From JAJPXC01 sp964517875 (lineage in GTDB: Bacteria > Bacteroidota > Bacteroidia > Bacteroidales > Muribaculaceae), in NCBI GenBank assembly GCA_964517875.1, contig CAZFEU010000015.1:1-37635 (forward strand): 37,635 bases of DNA, in the 5' to 3' direction. The notes under the pieces were generated by a model. That model had not been told where the DNA came from. It saw only the letters and a list, made by a program, of their open reading frames with translations, and did no database searches. Positions 1 through 7,693 of this stretch are shown here, in pieces (the stretch's first letter is position 1; every line of letters starts with the position of its first letter). The position numbers were made by a program, and so were the translations under genes.

Positions 1-220
1 ACTATCCTTTTGGTAGTGGTGGCGCGATAACTTATATCCCACGGAACAATTTTTAGCGATGCTCAGCCCTAAACCATCTAAACGAGATCATTTGCTGCGC
101 CACTAAAATAAAGAGCTCTCTGCCCTCAATCGAAGAGATAGAATCCTCATTGGAACCACTTTCAGAGAACAACGAGGACTAACCTTTTTTTTCACCAGCC
201 CATAGACTGATTTAGTTTAT

Positions 221-239
221 CGGGCTTATATAAAGCCCG
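221..239. repeat. Short inverted repeat upstream of HTH remnant
   Basis: CGGGCTT and AAGCCCG form perfect 7-bp arms around a 5-nt AT loop, 27 nt before the small ORF at 266. It could be an old terminator or an operator. There is no T-run directly after it on the plus strand, and function cannot be decided from sequence alone. Confidence 0.35.
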
Positions 240-265
240 ACCTAAACCAAACTTAATACAGAAGT

Positions 266-448
266 ATGTCGCTTAAATGTCGCAAAAATGACGGTAAAAA
301 ATTAAGTGACCGCCAACATAAAATATTAGAACTCGTTACAGATAACCCGACAATCAGTCTGGCTGAGATGGCAGAAATAATAGGCGTCACGACTACAAGG
401 GAGTTCTTAAAGTTTTTCGGCTCTCGCCGTATGTCTTTTATCTACTAA
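266..448 (+). pseudogene. Winged-helix/HTH fragment, probable remnant of a larger regulator or AAA_4-type protein
   Basis: A 60-residue ORF whose middle part (residues 12-42: KLSDRQHKILELV, then SLAEMAEIIGVT) reads like the first two helices of a winged helix-turn-helix. This type is often found at the C-terminus of AlbA/AAA_4 'putative DNA-binding' proteins in Bacteroidales. The expected recognition helix and wing are missing: after GVT the protein runs into an unrelated tail (REFLKFFGSRRMSFIY). An in-frame TAA lies four codons before the ATG, so there is no longer reading frame upstream. I read it as a decayed fragment. A tiny genuine DNA-binding protein is less likely. Family resemblance is by eye only. 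Confidence 0.35.
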
Positions 449-893
449 CTTGTCATATTCAGATTGTCGTTACTTGGCGAATGCAAACTTACAAAAAAAA
501 TATGATTATCCCACACCACGCCCCACAAATCCTCGTCAACCTCATCAAAATGTTTAGTCTACACTGATAGCCCTCCGGACAGAGATATGGTCCCCAGCCA
601 TTATGCCGCTTATCATCCCATCACGCCGCGACATATAGATAGATGATATTTTGACGCGGTTGCCTTCGTTAAGAAAACAGGGCGATTGTACCTTTAGGGT
701 TAACGCAAACACAAATTTTGTCTAAGAAGATCCTTTTGGCCAGCCCCACTGTGATTGTGGCTTCAAGTCAAAGTTAATTCGATAGTGCGACCGTACCATC
801 GCCACATTCTCTGCGGTGGCGGCGGGGTTAAACATTTGGGAGGGGATGGTGGTTATATTATCAAAATGATTAACTAAGAAAAACAAAACAATT
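449..893. other. Gene-free stretch before the ferritin gene
   Basis: About 445 bases with no convincing gene. A minus-strand ORF (722-961) crosses into the ferritin gene and has no recognisable domain. The base composition is uneven and AT-rich with short C-rich patches, which fits decayed sequence. I see no clear TAnnTTTG promoter here, although a ferritin promoter must lie in or near it. Confidence 0.4.
858..873. promoter_or_regulatory. Possible palindromic operator before the ferritin gene
   Basis: TTATCAAAATGATTAA is an imperfect palindrome (TTATCA / TGATTA) centred about 28 nt before the ferritin start codon. AT-rich palindromes at this position can bind Fur- or PerR-type metal or peroxide regulators, which commonly control ferritins. 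The match to any given consensus is weak, so this is only a candidate. Confidence 0.2.
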
Positions 894-1406
894 ATGGCAA
901 AAGAGAGTGTAGCCTTATTGAAAGGCAAGATTGATGTTTCGGTAGTGCTCGACGAGCTCAACGCCGCGTTGGCCGAGGAGTGGCTGGCCTACTATCAGTA
1001 TTGGACTGCCGCAAAGCTTATCACCGGCCCCCAGCGCGAGGCAATAGCTAAGGAGTTTATGACTCACGCTAAGGAGGAGCTTGAGCACGCCGGCTGGGTT
1101 TGCGACCGCATCATCGAGCTTGAAGGAGTGCCGGTGCTCACGCCTCAGGACTGGTTTAAACGCGCACGCTGCGTTTACGACACTCCCACATCATTCTCTG
1201 CCGAATACTTCCTCAAGGTGATCCGTTCGGCCGAAGAGTGCGCCATGCGACGCTATCAGGAGATAGCCGAGCTCACCGAGGGCAAGGACTATGTGACCTG
1301 CGACCTGGCCAAGAAGATACTTGCCGAGGAGGCCGACCACGAGCAGGATATGCAGGACTATATCGACGATATGGAGACTGCCCGCAAATACTTCCAGCAG
1401 AAGTAA
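894..1406 (+). CDS. Ferritin-like protein, bacterioferritin/Dps-like (DPSL, 'thioferritin') type
   Basis: A 170-residue four-helix ferritin-like protein, predicted to oxidise Fe(II) with peroxide or oxygen and store it as mineral in a cytoplasmic cage. Visible ligands are Glu28/29 in EEWLAYYQY, E62-x-x-H65 in the second helix (HAKEELEHA), Glu114/115 in SAEECAMRRY, and E146-x-x-H149 in the last helix. These form a bacterioferritin-like di-iron site with two ExxH motifs. Four cysteines are present (70, 93, 116, 136). Paired conserved cysteines near the metal site are a known mark of DPSL proteins such as the one from Bacteroides fragilis, and Cys116 next to Glu115 fits that. No haem-binding Met can be assigned. 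The start follows an A-rich leader without Shine-Dalgarno, usual for the phylum. The gene appears monocistronic, with a terminator directly behind it. Classical bacterioferritin is the alternative. Confidence 0.9.
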   Translation: MAKESVALLKGKIDVSVVLDELNAALAEEWLAYYQYWTAAKLITGPQREAIAKEFMTHAKEELEHAGWVCDRIIELEGVPVLTPQDWFKRARCVYDTPTSFSAEYFLKVIRSAEECAMRRYQEIAELTEGKDYVTCDLAKKILAEEADHEQDMQDYIDDMETARKYFQQK

Positions 1407-1451
1407 GTGGCGGTGTTGCGATGTTAACCTCTCATTCGCTATATATTCCCG

Positions 1452-1494
1452 GTGAGGCGTGCTCCATTCGATGAGGTCACGCCCCACTTTTTTT
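1452..1494 (+). terminator. Intrinsic terminator of the ferritin gene
   Basis: GGCGTG (1456-1461) pairs with CACGCC (1478-1483). The stem is extended by GTG/CAC outside one mismatch and CTC/GAG inside, and is followed by seven Ts (1488-1494). The T-run touches the -33 box of the next promoter. Confidence 0.75.
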
Positions 1495-1522
1495 GATGTT
1501 AACGAACTTTTCAGTAATTTTG
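1492..1522 (+). promoter_or_regulatory. Bacteroidetes-type promoter of the first FKBP gene
   Basis: TTTG at 1492-1495, 19 nt spacer, then TAATTTTG at 1515-1522, an exact match to the -33/-7 consensus (TTTG and TAnnTTTG). Transcription would start near 1527, giving a leader of about 55 nt. Confidence 0.75.
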
Positions 1523-1582
1523 TGCGTTCTCAGTCGGGCAAGCGTTTTTGCCCGCAACGTACAAAGGAAACTATAAGTATAT

Positions 1583-2311
1583 ATGACGAAAATTAAACAT
1601 TTTTTGTGGAAAGGATTAGCGATTTTGGGGCTGTTTGCCCTACCTTTGCAGTCGTTTTCACAGGACAGTAAAAACAACAATAATATGGAAAACAACAATC
1701 TTGACCGTATCAGCTACGCTCTGGGATTGAGCATGGGTAACAATTTCCGTGCCTCAGGTATCCAGGAGATCAATATCCAGGACTTTGCCGATGGCGTAGC
1801 GGCTGTGATGAATGGTGTAACACCTAAGATGACCTACGACGAGGCCAAAGAAGAAATCCGCAAATATTTCACCGATTTAGAGGCCAAGCAGAAGGCCGAG
1901 GCCGCTAAGATGGGCGACATCAACAAGCAGGCTGGCGAGGCATTCCTGGCCGAGAATGGCAAGCGTGTGGAAGTGACCACCCTACCCTCGGGACTTCAGT
2001 ATGAGGTGCTTACTCAGGGCGATGGCCCGCAGCCCACAGCCCAGGATCAGGTGGAGGTGCACTACACCGGCAAGCTGATCGACGGCACGGTGTTTGACTC
2101 GTCGGTCGACCGCGGTATGCCCGCCACATTCGGCGTGACACAAGTGATACCTGGCTGGGTCGAGGCCCTGCAGCTGATGAAAGCTGGCTCAAAGTGGCGT
2201 CTGTTCATCCCCTCGCAGCTCGCCTATGGCCCCAACGGCGCCGGCGGTGTGATAGGTCCCAACGCCACACTGATTTTCGATGTTGAGCTTATCAAAGTGC
2301 TCGGCAAGTAA
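1583..2311 (+). CDS. Exported FKBP-type peptidyl-prolyl cis-trans isomerase with N-terminal dimerisation domain
   Basis: A 242-residue FkpA/Mip-like protein. It catalyses cis-trans isomerisation of prolyl bonds during folding of envelope proteins. Residues 1-27 form a signal peptide (lysines, a hydrophobic core, then SFSQ). An N-terminal FKBP_N domain follows (about 39-110, starting LDRISYALGLSMGNN). The FKBP catalytic domain occupies about residues 135-242, with the hallmark strings VEVHYTGKLIDGTVFDSS, VIPGWVEALQLM and LAYGPNGAGG. A second Met (residue 36) could start a cytoplasmic form, but the hydrophobic N-terminus and the promoter spacing favour 1583. A related FKBP lipoprotein gene follows 93 nt downstream, with a hairpin between them. 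The exact client proteins are unknown. Confidence 0.93.
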   Translation: MTKIKHFLWKGLAILGLFALPLQSFSQDSKNNNNMENNNLDRISYALGLSMGNNFRASGIQEINIQDFADGVAAVMNGVTPKMTYDEAKEEIRKYFTDLEAKQKAEAAKMGDINKQAGEAFLAENGKRVEVTTLPSGLQYEVLTQGDGPQPTAQDQVEVHYTGKLIDGTVFDSSVDRGMPATFGVTQVIPGWVEALQLMKAGSKWRLFIPSQLAYGPNGAGGVIGPNATLIFDVELIKVLGK

Positions 2312-2327
2312 TCGTGACAACAATTTC

Positions 2328-2366
2328 ACCCGAACCACACCGGCCACAGGTCGGTGTGATTTGGGT
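2328..2366 (+). terminator. Long hairpin between the two FKBP genes
   Basis: CACACCGGCC (2336-2345) pairs with GGTCGGTGTG (2349-2358) around a 3-nt loop, and flanking ACCCGAA / TTTGGGT extends the stem to about 17 pairs with two G-U pairs. The tail TTTGT is only weakly T-rich. The hairpin may act as a terminator, a partial attenuator, or a 3'-end-protecting structure. Confidence 0.55.
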
Positions 2367-2404
2367 TTGTACGGCATATATAAACCAATCAACAATACAT
2401 AACG

Positions 2405-3334
2405 ATGAAAAAACTATTGATGATCTGCGCGGCCGCAGCTATGATGCTCGGCATAGCATCATGTAACAACAACAAGAACGAAGAAGAAGGCGCGGGCCTG
2501 TTTGAAAGCAATGGTTTCCGCGACTCAGTGAGCCAGCTCGCAGGTAAAGCCTATGGCATGCAGAACAATATGCAGCTCAACTACTATCTGAGCAATCTTC
2601 CTGACTCCGATCGCAACTCATTTAATAAAGAGGAATTTATCCGCGGCATGGTGCGCGCCCTAAAGACCGATACCACCAGCGAGAGCTACATTACCGGATA
2701 CATGCAAGGCACACAAATGCTTCAATTCATATTGCAGCAGAACAGGACTGTGCCCATCGATGTTGACGCATTTATTGTGGCATTCTCCAACGAGTTCCTG
2801 AAAGATACGATCGGTGCTGATGAGATGTCGAAAGTGGCTGGCGAGTTCCAGTTTATGCTCAATCGCATCCAGGAGGAGCAGATGCGCCGCCGCGACATAG
2901 AGCGCCAGAAGGATCCTGTGGCCGTGGCCAACAAGAACGCCGGTCTGAAGGCTATAGCCGACGCTAAGGCAGCCAACCCCAACCTGAAGACCACAGAGTC
3001 GGGCCTGGTATATGAAATCATCGAACCCGGCGAAGGTGACCACGTACCCTACAATGCCCAGGCACAAGTGATATACACAGGTAAATTTACCGATGGCAAG
3101 GTGTTTGACTCATCCAATGGCGAGCCCGTGTCATTCAACGTCCAGGGTGTGGTTAAGGGCTTCAGCGAAGGCCTGCAGATGCTCGGCAAAGGTGGCAAGG
3201 CTCTGCTATACATACCCGGCGACCTCGCTTATGGCATCAACGGAATGCCTCAGGCAGGTATCGGCCCCAACACCACTCTCGTATTCGAGGTAGAGGTTGT
3301 TGACTTTACCGACCCCTCAATCGCCAACCTCTAA
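2405..3334 (+). CDS. FKBP-type peptidyl-prolyl cis-trans isomerase, lipoprotein
   Basis: 309 residues with a lipoprotein signal: MKKLLMICAAAAMMLG, then the lipobox IASC with Cys20 as the lipidation site, then an Asn/Glu-rich linker. It is predicted to be tethered to the inner or outer membrane on the periplasmic side. Residues about 38-165 form an FKBP_N-like helical domain (DSVSQLAGKAYGMQ, then EEFIRGMVRALKTD). Residues about 200-305 form the isomerase domain (QVIYTGKFTDGKVFDSS, VVKGFSEGLQML, DLAYGINGMP). It is a diverged relative of the preceding gene. Its N-domain is clearly similar to both halves of the lipoprotein encoded next to ftsZ (9250-10143). No separate promoter was found, so it may be transcribed by read-through of the upstream hairpin. 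Confidence 0.93.
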   Translation: MKKLLMICAAAAMMLGIASCNNNKNEEEGAGLFESNGFRDSVSQLAGKAYGMQNNMQLNYYLSNLPDSDRNSFNKEEFIRGMVRALKTDTTSESYITGYMQGTQMLQFILQQNRTVPIDVDAFIVAFSNEFLKDTIGADEMSKVAGEFQFMLNRIQEEQMRRRDIERQKDPVAVANKNAGLKAIADAKAANPNLKTTESGLVYEIIEPGEGDHVPYNAQAQVIYTGKFTDGKVFDSSNGEPVSFNVQGVVKGFSEGLQMLGKGGKALLYIPGDLAYGINGMPQAGIGPNTTLVFEVEVVDFTDPSIANL

Positions 3335-3385
3335 AAAGCTTGAGGCCTGAGTAAGGGCCAAGTCAACTATAAATCACACGATATA

Positions 3386-3421
3386 CTGGCTCCCGGCATT
3401 TACACACTTGCCGGGAGCCAG
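3386..3421 (+). terminator. Hairpin terminator after the FKBP genes
   Basis: CTGGCTCCCGGCA (3386-3398) and TGCCGGGAGCCAG (3409-3421) are perfect 13-bp arms with a 10-nt loop, 52 nt after the stop codon. The following bases (TGCTTTCTGCTC) are only moderately T-rich. Confidence 0.65.
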
Positions 3422-3495
3422 TGCTTTCTGCTCATATTGGGGGGTGATTTATGTAATTATGCGAATAATTAGCAGTAGTTAACAAATTTTTGCGT

Positions 3496-3503
3496 TACCT
3501 TTG
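3496..3503 (+). promoter_or_regulatory. -7 box of the hydrolase/trmD transcript
   Basis: TACCTTTG matches TAnnTTTG and lies about 42 nt before the start codon at 3545. The -33 box is not clear. Confidence 0.5.
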
Positions 3504-3544
3504 TTCCTGAAAAATAGACTCATAACAATAATCCATAAAACACA

Positions 3545-6097
3545 ATGCAAATCAAGAAGTTAACCCTATTTGTGCTGGCGTTGTTGCTGGCACTTCCCAT
3601 GATGGCGATAAATGGTGATGCTCCACAGAAGCGCGAGATGCGCTCGGCGTGGGTCGCTACAGTGTGGCGCATCGACTGGCCATCCAACGTCATAACTACA
3701 ACAGGCAGCACGTCGCAAATACAGCGTCAAAAAGACTCAATGACCAAAATGCTCGACTCACTGCAGATGAATAATTTCAACGCTATCAACCTCCAGGTGC
3801 GCTCACGTTGCGACGCATTCTATAAGTCGAGCTACGAGCCCTGGTCGTCCGACCTTGTTGAGACCCGCGGCATGGAGCCCGGCTGGGATCCCCTGGAGTG
3901 GGTTGTCGATGAGTGTCACAAGCGCGGCATGGAGTGCCACGCCTGGATTAATCCCTACCGCTTCGAATCGGTAGCCGGTCAATGGTCAGGCCTACCCGGC
4001 GATTACCGCAAGGATCATCCCGACTGGGTGATGGATGTCACCACATCGTCGGGCACAGCATCGATACTCAACCCCGGCTTGCCCGAAGTGCGCCAGCGTA
4101 TCTGCGATGTAACTCGCGAAATCGTGTCTAACTACGATGTCGACGGCCTGCTCTTCGACGACTACTTCTACCTCTCGGGCACTACTACCGAGCATGATGG
4201 CAACCTCTACAACGCTTACAAGGCTGCGGGGGGTACACTGTCCATAGCCGACTGGCGCCGCGAGAACGTCAATCAGATGATCGCCGATGTATACGCCACC
4301 ATCAAGGAGACAAAGCCCTGGGTGCGCTTCGGAGTATCACCCGCCGGTGTTGCCGCCACAAGTGGCTCGGTGGCATCGCAATATGGCCTTGCGCCGTGCC
4401 CCGCAGGTAGCGACTGGCAGTATAGCGGCATCTACTCCGACCCGCTGGCATGGTTGTCGCGCAACACCCTCGACTACCTCTCGCCCCAGGTTTACTGGCG
4501 CATCGGAGCGTGGTCGGACTACGGTAAGATAACCCCCTGGTGGTATCAGGCTGCCCAGAAATTCGGTCGCCATATGTATATAAGCCATGGCAACTCCGAT
4601 ATGACAGGAGGCACTGACGAATGGGATAAGATGGTGGAGGAGATACGTCTCAACCGCAACTGCGAGGCCGAGCATCCCGGCACTATATGGTATTCGGTAA
4701 AGAACGTGTACTCAGCAGCCGGCGCTAAATTTGGCCATTATCTGCTCAACCGCGTGTTCAATACGCCCGCGCTTGTGCCCGCAATGACATGGATTTCAGC
4801 TCCCAAGCAAGGTATGGTGCAGAATATCGAGCGCAATGGCGACAAACTCACATGGCAGGGCGTCGACAATGTACGCTACTCAGTCTACGCCTACCCGTCG
4901 GCACTCCCCATCGAGAATTTTGACGCAACAGCCGACTACCTCATGGGTATTACCTACACCAACTCTTTCACAATCCCCGAAAAGTGGATGGGCTCATACA
5001 ACTACGGTGTGTGCATCCTCGACCGCTACGGCAACGAGTACACTGCCGCATTCGCAGGTCGAGCTCCCGTTGATCTCGAAGCTCCTGTGCTCACGGCTCC
5101 TGCCGACAACACAGTGGTGGAATACCCCTTCGAGTTCACATGGCAGGGCGTCGACAAGGCGTCACACTACGTGGTAGAGGTGGCTCTCGACAAGGACTTC
5201 ACCAAGATGGTGGGCACCAAAGTGGTGAATGCCACCAGCTGCTCCTCGACCGAGATCCCCGGCCTGGTAGTCAACACCACCTACTACTGGCGCGTGCTCT
5301 CGCAGGGAGTTTCGGCTAACGATGGCGTATCTGACGCACGTTCCTTCAGCCTTACTCGCTTGGAAATCACCTCACCGGCAATGAGCCAACAGGATGTGTC
5401 GCTCACTCCGGAGATACAGTGGAGTATCAAGGACCGCGACGTAAACGTTATCATAGCCCGCGACAGCGAGTTTAACGATATAGTGCTCAACGAGCAGGCC
5501 AAGGGTGGCTCATATCAGGTGCCCAAATTCATCCTGTCGAGCTACACCACCTATTATCTGCGGTTAGGCTACGAGCTGGCAGGCATCGCCACAGCTACCG
5601 ACGACATTCTGTTTACCACTGCTGAGGTTGCCGCTGAGCCCACCACCATAGCTTATCCCGCCGATGGAGGAGTGTTCTACGATGACGACTTTATCCAGGT
5701 GACACCCACCGAAGGTCTGTCGCAAATCACAATCCAGCTCGACACCAAAGAGGCTGTTGGAGCACGCTATGTGCAGGAGACCACCGACATACCCACCTGG
5801 CACTCACGCAACCAGGCCGGTTCGATGGGCAAGACACTTGAGAAGGGACAGACCTACTGGATGCGCGTTCGCGGTACTTACTTCACAGCCGCAGGAAAGA
5901 AAACTACCGACTGGTCGCCTGTAATTTCGGCTCGCTACGAGGGGCATAACGACGGTGTAAATGAGATAGCAGCCGATGCAATCCCCACCGATGCCACCTT
6001 CTACAACCTCCAGGGTATGCCCGTGTCACATCCTGCTGCAGGTCAGATATACATCGTGCGCACAACCACATCAGCATCTAAAGTGCTCATTAAATAG
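3545..6097 (+). CDS. Secreted GHL10-type (family 10-like) glycosyl hydrolase with FN3-like domains and type IX-like tail
   Basis: 850 residues. A signal peptide (about 1-21, MQIKKLTLFVLALLLALPMMA) is followed by a GHL10/DUF187 TIM-barrel domain (about 28-400), recognisable from KREMRSAWVATVWRIDWPS and the family hallmark DVDGLLFDDYFY at 198-209. Members are thought to cleave polysaccharides or peptidoglycan-related glycans, but substrates are mostly unproven. Residues about 415-700 contain beta-sandwich repeats of fibronectin-III character (APADNTVVEYPFEFTWQGV, TTYYWRV). The last about 35 residues (FYNLQGMPV followed by YIVR and VLIK) resemble the C-terminal sorting or anchoring domains of type IX secretion cargo in Bacteroidales. 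The gene has its own promoter, and trmD begins 5 nt after its stop, so the two are probably co-transcribed. The catalytic acid residues cannot be assigned with confidence. Confidence 0.88.
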   Translation: MQIKKLTLFVLALLLALPMMAINGDAPQKREMRSAWVATVWRIDWPSNVITTTGSTSQIQRQKDSMTKMLDSLQMNNFNAINLQVRSRCDAFYKSSYEPWSSDLVETRGMEPGWDPLEWVVDECHKRGMECHAWINPYRFESVAGQWSGLPGDYRKDHPDWVMDVTTSSGTASILNPGLPEVRQRICDVTREIVSNYDVDGLLFDDYFYLSGTTTEHDGNLYNAYKAAGGTLSIADWRRENVNQMIADVYATIKETKPWVRFGVSPAGVAATSGSVASQYGLAPCPAGSDWQYSGIYSDPLAWLSRNTLDYLSPQVYWRIGAWSDYGKITPWWYQAAQKFGRHMYISHGNSDMTGGTDEWDKMVEEIRLNRNCEAEHPGTIWYSVKNVYSAAGAKFGHYLLNRVFNTPALVPAMTWISAPKQGMVQNIERNGDKLTWQGVDNVRYSVYAYPSALPIENFDATADYLMGITYTNSFTIPEKWMGSYNYGVCILDRYGNEYTAAFAGRAPVDLEAPVLTAPADNTVVEYPFEFTWQGVDKASHYVVEVALDKDFTKMVGTKVVNATSCSSTEIPGLVVNTTYYWRVLSQGVSANDGVSDARSFSLTRLEITSPAMSQQDVSLTPEIQWSIKDRDVNVIIARDSEFNDIVLNEQAKGGSYQVPKFILSSYTTYYLRLGYELAGIATATDDILFTTAEVAAEPTTIAYPADGGVFYDDDFIQVTPTEGLSQITIQLDTKEAVGARYVQETTDIPTWHSRNQAGSMGKTLEKGQTYWMRVRGTYFTAAGKKTTDWSPVISARYEGHNDGVNEIAADAIPTDATFYNLQGMPVSHPAAGQIYIVRTTTSASKVLIK

Positions 6098-6102
6098 TAG
6101 AA

Positions 6103-6777
6103 ATGAGAATCGACATCCTCACAGTGCTCCCCGAGATGCTTGAGTCGCCGCTCAATTGCTCGATACTCAAGCGTGCCCAGGACAAGGGGCTGGCTCAGAT
6201 ACATGTTCACAATCTGCGCGATTGGACCACTAATCGCTACCGCAAGGTCGACGACTACCCCTTCGGAGGGGAAGCCGGGATGGTGATGCAGATTGAACCT
6301 GTGGATCGCGCCATTTCCGAGTTGAAGTCACAACGTCAGTACGACGAGGTGATTTTCACCGCCCCCGATGGCGAAGTATTCAACCAGCGTATGGCCAATG
6401 AGATGTCGATGCTTCAGAATATTATAATACTGTGTGGCCATTACAAGGGTATTGACCACCGCATCCGTGAGCATCTGATAACCCGAGAGATTTCGATCGG
6501 CGACTATGTGCTCACAGGTGGCGAACTCCCCGCTGTAATAATCACCGATGCCATAGTGCGCCTCCTTCCGGGGGCTATCGGCGATGAGCAATCGGCGCTC
6601 ACCGACTCATTTCAGGACAATCTTCTGGCGCCACCGATTTATACGCGCCCGGCATCCTACAAGGGGTGGGATGTGCCCGAGATACTACTTTCGGGCCATC
6701 AGGCCAAGATCGATGCATGGCGCCATGAGCAGAGTGTGGAGCGCACGCGACGTCTGCGACCCGACTTACTGAAATAA
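6103..6777 (+). CDS. trmD: tRNA (guanine37-N1)-methyltransferase
   Basis: TrmD transfers a methyl group from S-adenosylmethionine to N1 of G37 next to the anticodon of tRNAs reading CNN/CGG-type codons, preventing +1 frameshifting. The 224-residue length is normal. The SPOUT trefoil-knot motifs are clear: ILCGHYKGIDHRI, then SIGDYVLTGGELPAV, then LLPGAIG. The N-terminus MRIDILTVLPEML and the internal YPFGGEAGMVMQ are typical. Here it sits 5 nt behind a secreted hydrolase gene and not in the rpsP-rimM-trmD-rplS arrangement common elsewhere. Its downstream neighbour is convergent. Confidence 0.97.
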   Translation: MRIDILTVLPEMLESPLNCSILKRAQDKGLAQIHVHNLRDWTTNRYRKVDDYPFGGEAGMVMQIEPVDRAISELKSQRQYDEVIFTAPDGEVFNQRMANEMSMLQNIIILCGHYKGIDHRIREHLITREISIGDYVLTGGELPAVIITDAIVRLLPGAIGDEQSALTDSFQDNLLAPPIYTRPASYKGWDVPEILLSGHQAKIDAWRHEQSVERTRRLRPDLLK

Positions 6778-6786
6778 AAAACCCGC

Positions 6787-6823
6787 CACCGCCGTCTTTT
6801 CAACTATTGGAGAGACGGCGGTG
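6787..6823 (-). terminator. Strong intrinsic terminator ending the dcw-aroC transcript
   Basis: CACCGCCGTCT (6787-6797) pairs perfectly with AGACGGCGGTG (6813-6823). The stem continues inward through TTT/GAG wobble pairs and CAA/TTG to a 3-nt loop. On the minus strand the stem is followed after GCGGG by six Ts (TTTTTTATTT). The hairpin includes the last codons and the stop codon of the radical SAM gene, so coding and termination signals overlap. Confidence 0.8.
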
Positions 6824-7693
6824 AAGCATGTGGGCAAATTGATAATTTTTGAGTCCCCAGTGGGGAGAAATCACCATTGGCTGAGGTGCTGATGCCAAAA
6901 ATCGGTCAATAGCAATATGGGCCGGGGTTCGACGCACTATTTCAGTGCAAATGTCAATATACTCCTGAAGTGTAAATTGTGGCACTGATTCACGGCCTGT
7001 GGCTATATCGGCAGCAAGTCGCGACCCCCGGAGCACCTGCAATTGATGCACCTTGATGGTGTCGATGGGGAGCGATGTAGCTGCGTCGACCGAGGCTAAG
7101 ATGTCGTGTAACGTTTCGCCGGGAAGTCCGGCAATCAAGTGAATGCCTACTGGTATCCCCTCGCTATGTGTGCGGTGTACGGCACTGACCACATCGGCCC
7201 ACGTGTGGCAGCGGTTGATGCGGCTCAACGTGTCGTCGCGATGCGTTTCAGCCCCATATTCTATCATCACCCATCGCCCACTCCGATGCCAGCGGCCTAA
7301 TATTGACATGAGCGACTGCGGCATACAGTCGGGGCGCGTGCCTATGATTATACCGTCTACCATGGGGTGTCGCAGAGCTTCGTCATATATGTCAAGGAGA
7401 TGGCTTATGCCGGCACTTGTGTTAGTGTATGCCTGAAAATAAGCTAAATATCTCATTGCGGGGTATTTCTTGCCGAAAAATTGTATGCCCTTGTCTATCT
7501 GTGTTGTCACAGAGTCGGCGGGGTCGCAGTAATTGGGCACAAATGATGAATTGACGCAGTAGCAACAGCCGCCGCGCCCTATCGTGCCATCGCGGTTGGG
7601 GCAGCTCAGCCCTGCATTTATGGCGAGCTTCTGCATCTTCCCCTTGAAGTGGCCGGCCAGGAAGTCGGAGTAATCTTTGTAGAAGCCGTTCAT
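6800..7693 (-). CDS. YhcC-like radical SAM protein (TIGR01212 family)
   Basis: 297 residues from the chosen start. The family carries a [4Fe-4S] cluster that cleaves S-adenosylmethionine; it is Elp3-like in sequence, and its substrate is uncertain. The start MNGFYKDYSDFL at 7693 is preferred over the in-frame upstream ATG at 7738, because it matches the family N-terminus and forms an ATGA overlap with the aroC stop, indicating translational coupling. Cluster cysteines are visible at 31, 43 and 46 (CPNRDGT, then RGGCCYC), with an extra Cys44. Further family strings are NRCHTWADV, HLIAGLPGET and VHQLQVL. The 3' end runs into the operon terminator. It is the last gene of the 16-gene minus-strand run. 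Confidence 0.9.
   Translation of the reverse strand: MNGFYKDYSDFLAGHFKGKMQKLAINAGLSCPNRDGTIGRGGCCYCVNSSFVPNYCDPADSVTTQIDKGIQFFGKKYPAMRYLAYFQAYTNTSAGISHLLDIYDEALRHPMVDGIIIGTRPDCMPQSLMSILGRWHRSGRWVMIEYGAETHRDDTLSRINRCHTWADVVSAVHRTHSEGIPVGIHLIAGLPGETLHDILASVDAATSLPIDTIKVHQLQVLRGSRLAADIATGRESVPQFTLQEYIDICTEIVRRTPAHIAIDRFLASAPQPMVISPHWGLKNYQFAHMLHRRLSNS

Noticed and set aside
722..961. Minus-strand ORF of 79 codons overlapping the ferritin start
   Set aside because: No recognisable domain, it crosses the ferritin coding start in antisense, and no promoter or neighbour supports it.
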